53,138 bases of DNA, from contig JAUXRI010000115.1 of the NCBI GenBank assembly GCA_030681895.1, forward strand, positions 1 to 53,138, read 5' to 3'. A model generated the notes under the pieces. It saw nothing but the letters and a program-made list of their open reading frames with translations, searched no databases and had not been told where the DNA came from. The position numbers were made by a program, and so were the translations under genes. Numbering within the stretch: the first letter of the stretch is position 1; every line of letters begins with the position of its first letter. Positions 49,228 through 53,138 of this stretch are shown one piece after another. Source of the stretch: Myxococcales bacterium. GTDB taxonomy: Bacteria; Myxococcota; Myxococcia; Myxococcales; Myxococcaceae.

Positions 49228-50622
49228 ATGCTCTCTGCCAAAGACCTCGACCGGAAGAAGCCTGCCGCGCAGCGCACGACCGTCGAGCAGTGGGTGGCCT
49301 GGCGTCGTGCCGGAGATCCACGCGCCGCCGGGTTCTGGACGGCGGCGAGCGCGGTGCTGTCACTCGAGGTGAAGACTGGCGCCGACGTGCAGGCGCTCTT
49401 TCTCGACGAACTCGTCGCGAGCGCGCGCTTCCTCGGAAGTGATGCCAGACCGCTTGCGCGCGCGCTCGGCGTCATCGTTCGTCGCGGGTCGCTCCAGCAC
49501 CTCGGCGTGACGCTGAAGGTCGTGGAGGCGCTCTTTGGAACGTCGGCGCGCGTCGCATCCGTCGGGCTCCTGCGCGCCGTCGCCGCCCGGCGCGACCTCG
49601 GCGCCTCGGAGCACGCGGCCCTCATCGACACCGTGGCGGCGATCCTCGGGCCGCCTCGAGTCTCGTCTCCCCAGTCGCAGAGCATCAACTTGAGCGTGCT
49701 GCCGAAGCCGCGCTTCACGCGCTCAGGAAAGCTCCACCCCGACGACTACGCGCGGCTCTCGCGCGAGCTTGCCCGAGTGCTCGGGCCCCCGGCACGAAAG
49801 GGGGCGCACGACAAAGACATCCTCGAGCTCGCGCACGTTCTCGTGGAGGAGCGCGGGCACGCGTCCGCCCAGGACGCCGTCGAGCCGGAGGTCGAAGAGC
49901 CGCTCTTCGAGAATCCGCTGGGGCACGACCTGACCGAGAGTGGCTCCGCTCGACTCGAGCGGCTCGAGGACAGACCGGTGCTCGGGTTGATGAAGGTGGT
50001 CGAGACGCTCCGACGAAAGCGCGTCGACGTCTCGTCACTCGACGCTCGCCTGCCGCCGTACGTCGCGCCCCCCGCTCCAGAATCGCTCGCGGCGTTGGCG
50101 AAGAAGGTCGCGTCGAAGGGAGACGCGTTTCAGCTCGACCTGCCGTCGGGACGCCTGTCGATGCACACCTCGGTCGACCCCGACATCGTGACGGAGCGCC
50201 GCTTCGCCCAGCCCGGCCGCCTGGTCGGGCACCGGCTCGATGACGTCGTGCTGCTGTCCCAGAAGCGCGCCGTGCGGTGGTCGACCCCGCAGTCAGATAT
50301 CGCCACCGCGCTCTACGCGGGCGACGCCGAGTGGCTGCTCTCGGTGTACGCCGACTTCGGTAGCGACGTCGCTCAGGCGCTCGTCGGTGATGTCTTCTCC
50401 GACGGCGCGCTCATCTCGTCGGAGCGGCTCGGCAGCGCGACGCCCGGGCCCGACGTGCTCGTGGTGACGTCGTCACAGGAGTACGCGGCGTGGTCGTACG
50501 GCACCGATGCCCGCGGCCGTGTCGTCGCCGTGTTGATTCACGCGCGCGGGCTCTTCACGGGGTGGAAGCATCGCCCGGCTCGCAGAAAGGTGTACCCGGC
50601 TCGACGTCGCGTGCGCGGCTGA
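49228..50622 (+). CDS. Hypothetical protein
   Basis: The 464-residue soluble protein has no signal or membrane helix. The first ~150 residues are helix-rich, with repeat-like alpha-alpha units (FLDELVASARFLGSDARPLA, VEALFGTSARVASVGLLRAV), perhaps a HEAT-like scaffold. A charged middle (185-260) follows, and an alpha/beta C-terminal domain from about 300 (FQLDLPSGRLSMHTSVDPDI, ALYAGDAEWLLSVYADFGSD, VLVVTSSQEYAAWSYGTDAR). The very end is strongly basic (ARRKVYPARRRVRG). I do not recognise a family. No Shine-Dalgarno or promoter hexamer is obvious before the ATG. The N-formylglutamate amidohydrolase-like gene follows after 37 nt, with its own promoter-like hexamer. Confidence 0.65.
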   Translation: MLSAKDLDRKKPAAQRTTVEQWVAWRRAGDPRAAGFWTAASAVLSLEVKTGADVQALFLDELVASARFLGSDARPLARALGVIVRRGSLQHLGVTLKVVEALFGTSARVASVGLLRAVAARRDLGASEHAALIDTVAAILGPPRVSSPQSQSINLSVLPKPRFTRSGKLHPDDYARLSRELARVLGPPARKGAHDKDILELAHVLVEERGHASAQDAVEPEVEEPLFENPLGHDLTESGSARLERLEDRPVLGLMKVVETLRRKRVDVSSLDARLPPYVAPPAPESLAALAKKVASKGDAFQLDLPSGRLSMHTSVDPDIVTERRFAQPGRLVGHRLDDVVLLSQKRAVRWSTPQSDIATALYAGDAEWLLSVYADFGSDVAQALVGDVFSDGALISSERLGSATPGPDVLVVTSSQEYAAWSYGTDARGRVVAVLIHARGLFTGWKHRPARRKVYPARRRVRG

Positions 50623-50659
50623 CGTCGACCTCCAGGGGAAGGGCAGTAAGAAGCGTCTC

Positions 50660-51565
50660 ATGCCCGCTCCGCAGTCCACCTCCAACGTGGTCGACGTGCT
50701 CCGCATCAACGGCGTCTCTGCTGGCGCCACGCCTGACCTGATCATCGAGATTCCCCACGGCGCCACGCGCACCGCCGACTTCACCGCGGTGGAACAGGCG
50801 CTCACCAGTCCGCTCCCCGAGGGGCTCGCCGACTTCTTCCACGTCAACACCGACGCTGGCGCCCCGGAGCTCGCCGTCGCGCTCGCGCACCGCTTCGTCA
50901 CGCTCGAGCCGACGAAGTCGGTCGCGATTCTGCGCTGCCGCATTCCGCGCACGTTCATCGACTGCAATCGCCGCATCGACGCGAACCCCGCCGAGCTCAA
51001 AGAGGGCAAGGTGACGCCGGGCCTGATGCCGTGGGTGACGAGCGCGGCCGACCGCGAGCTGTTGCTCTCGCGCTACCGCGACTACGTGAAGGCCGTCGAC
51101 GACGCGGTGGGCGAGGTGATGCCGAAGGGCGGAGCGATGCTGCTGCTCCACACCTACGCGCCGCGCTCGGTCGGCGTGGAGGTCGACCTCGACATCGTGA
51201 AGTCGCTGCGCGCGGCGTACACGCCAGAGAAGGAGCCCACGTGGCCGCTGCGCCCCGAGGTCGACGTCATTCACAAGACGCTCGAGGGCGTGTCCCTCGC
51301 GCCGCAGAAGGTGGTGTCGACGCTCGAGACCGCGCTGGGCGTCATCGGTGTGCCGCTCGCCGATGGAGAGAGCTACCCGATGCACCCCAGCACCCTCGCG
51401 TATGGCCATGTGACGAGCTGGCCCGGCCGGGTGTTGTGCGTCGAAGTTCGCCGAGACCTGCTGGCCGCGCCGTGGACGCCGTTCGCGCAGATGCGCATCG
51501 GTGACGCCGAGTGCGCGAAGCTCGCTGGCCCGTTCGCAGAGGCCGTGCGCGCGTGGTGGAGCTGA
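50660..51565 (+). CDS. N-formylglutamate amidohydrolase-like protein
   Basis: The 301-residue cytoplasmic protein shows the FGase (PF05013)-type order: an early IIEIPHGATRTADF (the family's PHxG motif), CRIPRTFIDCNRRID (the DxNR motif), a central helix and LLLHTYAPRSVGVEVD where the family has its second histidine site. The enzyme class hydrolyses N-formyl-glutamate or related amides using a metal. The protein is longer than the minimal family, with a C-terminal part (HPSTLAYGHVTSWPGRVLCVEVRRDL) matching the conserved late strand. The ATG at 50660 is preceded by TAAGAA at 7 nt and no Shine-Dalgarno. The exact substrate is uncertain because no histidine-degradation genes are adjacent. Confidence 0.7.
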   Translation: MPAPQSTSNVVDVLRINGVSAGATPDLIIEIPHGATRTADFTAVEQALTSPLPEGLADFFHVNTDAGAPELAVALAHRFVTLEPTKSVAILRCRIPRTFIDCNRRIDANPAELKEGKVTPGLMPWVTSAADRELLLSRYRDYVKAVDDAVGEVMPKGGAMLLLHTYAPRSVGVEVDLDIVKSLRAAYTPEKEPTWPLRPEVDVIHKTLEGVSLAPQKVVSTLETALGVIGVPLADGESYPMHPSTLAYGHVTSWPGRVLCVEVRRDLLAAPWTPFAQMRIGDAECAKLAGPFAEAVRAWWS

Positions 51566-51641
51566 TCAGCGTCGCTGGAGCGCTCCGCGCATTCGGGTCG
51601 AGACGCGCTTCAGCGCGCTCCGTGGCTGCTATGACGCCCCC

Positions 51642-53138
51642 ATGGAGACCCCGATGAAGACCCAGCTCGATTTCATCCAGGACCACGAGGCGCAGCGGCG
51701 CGATGAGCTGTGGATGACCCAGCCCATGGGCGGGGGCCAGCTGAAGACGTACACCTTCGGGCAGGCGCTCGACGAAGCGCGCCGCATGGCCACTCACCTC
51801 CAGTCGCTCGGCCTGCCGCCGGGGACACGCGTCGCCATCTTCTCGAAGAACACCGCGTGGTGGTTGATGGCCGACCTCGCCATCTGGCTCGGCGGCTTCG
51901 TGTCGGTGCCCGTCTACCCGACGCTCACTGCCGCCAGCATCAGGCAGATCCTCGAGCACAGCGAGGCGAAGGTCGTCTTCGTGGGCAAGCTCGACGGCTT
52001 CCCCTCGATGGAGCCGGGGCTGGTGGAGGGCGTGCAGCGCATCGCGCTCCCGTTGGCGCCGCCGGTGCCGGGCGCCACGCGATGGGAGGAGCTGATCACC
52101 AGGCACCTGCCGCTCGCGGGCCGCGTCACCCGGCCGCCCGACGACCTCGCCACCATCATCTATACCTCGGGCAGCACCGGTGAGCCCAAGGGCGTCATGC
52201 ACAGCTTCAGGACCATGGCCTCGGCCTTCCGCTTCGTCGACCTCGCGAAGATGACGCCGGCAGATCGTCTCTTGAGCTACCTGCCGCTCGCGCACGTCGC
52301 CGAGCGCGCGGTGATGGAGACGGGCAACTTCAAGGTTGGCTACCAGCTCTTCTTCGCCGAGGGCCTCGAGACGTTCGTCAAGGACCTGCAGCGCGCGCGG
52401 CCCACGCTCTTCGGCACCGTGCCCCGCCTCTGGCTCAAGTTCCAGGCAGGGGTCTTCGTGAAGATGCCCGAGCAGAAGCTCAACCGGCTGCTGAAGCTGC
52501 CGCTGGTGAACCGGCTGGTGAAGCGCAAGCTGCTCCAGGGACTCGGGCTCGACCAGGTGCGCTGGTCCGTGACGGGCTCGGCGCCGACGCCACGCGAGCT
52601 GCTGGCCTGGTACGCCAACCTCGGCCTGCACATCGGCGAGCTCTACGGCATGACCGAGAACTGGACCATCTCGCACATCGCGCTGCCCGGTGAAGACAAC
52701 GCCGGCACCGTCGGGCGCGTGCACGAGGGCGTCACCTGCCGCATCGCAGACACGGGAGAGATTCAGGTGAAGAGCCCGGGCACCATGCTCGGCTATTACA
52801 AGAACCCGCAGCTGACGGCCGAGACCGTCGACGCCGAGGGCTTCCTCCACACCGGAGACCGCGGAGAGATCGACGCCTCGGGCCGGCTGCGCATCACCGG
52901 CCGGGTGAAGGAGCTCTTCAAGACCAGCAAGGGCAAGTACGTCGCACCCGCGCCAATCGAGAACCGGCTGATGCGCCATCCGAACATCGAGGCGGTGTGC
53001 GTGGCGGGCGCCGGCATGCCGCAGCCCTACGCGCTGGTGATGCTGAGCCTGGACGCGCAGGCGCAGATGGGCAATGCGGCCGCGCGCGCAGGGATGGAGC
53101 GTGAATTGTCCGACCTGCTCGACGAGGTCAACAGCGAG
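51642..53138 (+). CDS. Long-chain fatty-acid-CoA ligase-like AMP-binding enzyme (cut by window end)
   Basis: The open frame continues past the right edge; 499 codons are visible. The protein is an ANL-superfamily adenylate-forming enzyme: the P-loop IIYTSGSTGEPKGVMH (about 172-187), GELYGMTENW, the hinge region GFLHTGDRGEID and GRLRITGRVKELFKTSKGKYVAPAPIE. The FKTSKGKYVAP variant is typical of long-chain acyl-CoA synthetases (FadD15 type), which activate fatty acids with ATP and CoA. The C-terminal lid domain is only partly seen. The ATG at 51642 is preceded by TATGAC at 6 nt and no Shine-Dalgarno; an in-frame ATG four codons later is an alternative. Confidence 0.92.
   Translation, partial: METPMKTQLDFIQDHEAQRRDELWMTQPMGGGQLKTYTFGQALDEARRMATHLQSLGLPPGTRVAIFSKNTAWWLMADLAIWLGGFVSVPVYPTLTAASIRQILEHSEAKVVFVGKLDGFPSMEPGLVEGVQRIALPLAPPVPGATRWEELITRHLPLAGRVTRPPDDLATIIYTSGSTGEPKGVMHSFRTMASAFRFVDLAKMTPADRLLSYLPLAHVAERAVMETGNFKVGYQLFFAEGLETFVKDLQRARPTLFGTVPRLWLKFQAGVFVKMPEQKLNRLLKLPLVNRLVKRKLLQGLGLDQVRWSVTGSAPTPRELLAWYANLGLHIGELYGMTENWTISHIALPGEDNAGTVGRVHEGVTCRIADTGEIQVKSPGTMLGYYKNPQLTAETVDAEGFLHTGDRGEIDASGRLRITGRVKELFKTSKGKYVAPAPIENRLMRHPNIEAVCVAGAGMPQPYALVMLSLDAQAQMGNAAARAGMERELSDLLDEVNSE

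Overview
This 53 kb window is very GC-rich, has almost exclusively G/C third codon positions and carries a gene repertoire typical of a Myxococcota (myxobacterial, probably suborder Cystobacterineae) chromosome: a Hanks-type Ser/Thr kinase with a single membrane anchor, a PilY1/minor-pilin operon, many small secreted lipoproteins (some with VDAG/DAG-repeat linkers), beta-propeller lipoproteins, a DUF4214 protein and many proteins of unknown function. No rRNA, tRNA, insertion sequence, prophage or CRISPR array was seen. The family assignments are from my own reading of the sequence and recollection of the families; no database search was possible.

Layout. 1-838: non-coding, opening with a 23-bp direct repeat array and holding a small cluster of DnaA-box-like nonamers. 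839-2137 (-): mnmE, with a near-perfect parS centromere site across its GTG start, which suggests an origin-proximal location. 2256-2736: six degenerate ~90-bp intergenic repeats. 2786-8245 (+): a small secreted protein, an FkbM-type methyltransferase, a secreted TPR protein and a transmembrane Ser/Thr kinase. 8279-13704: a TolB/FlgO-like membrane protein, ptsI (-), a zinc-ribbon membrane protein and a DinG/XPD-like Fe-S helicase. 13791-24250 (+): a membrane-anchored protein and a translationally coupled operon pilY1-fimU-pilV-pilW-pilX-lipoprotein, which should build a type IVa pilus priming/tip complex; PilY1 has a VWA domain split by a Cys-rich insert of about 1,100 residues. 24440-26768 (-): a DAG-repeat lipoprotein, ptsH (HPr) and a small membrane protein. 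26846-27836: a gene whose 3' end is reiterated downstream as decayed tandem copies. 27837-34231 (+): lipoproteins and, at 29274-31579, the most interesting pair: a bestrophin-family anion channel 17 nt upstream of a fusion of a Cys-less rhodanese domain with a domain that closely resembles the cadmium (zeta-class) carbonic anhydrases. 34240-37640 (-): a secreted TldD/TldE-like protease pair. 37805-43360 (-): a zinc-finger miniprotein, an EamA transporter and a three-gene operon (unknown 600-aa protein, P-domain lipoprotein, SUFU-domain protein). 43512-47404: a PAS-PAS-GGDEF diguanylate cyclase with a lysine/arginine-rich repeat tail, a cytochrome-like pseudogene, gpmA and a membrane protein combining GspG-like and GspC-PDZ-like segments. 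47791-53138 (+): a DUF4214 protein, an unknown protein, an N-formylglutamate amidohydrolase-like protein and a long-chain acyl-CoA synthetase cut by the window edge.

Cross-cutting observations. Many first-in-operon genes have no Shine-Dalgarno sequence but carry a TAnnnT-like hexamer 6-11 nt before the start codon, the layout expected of leaderless or near-leaderless transcription. Three separate intergenic stretches hold decayed tandem repeats. The best candidate for an undescribed system is the bestrophin plus rhodanese/carbonic-anhydrase-like operon, read as a bicarbonate channel with a dedicated CO2/HCO3- enzyme.
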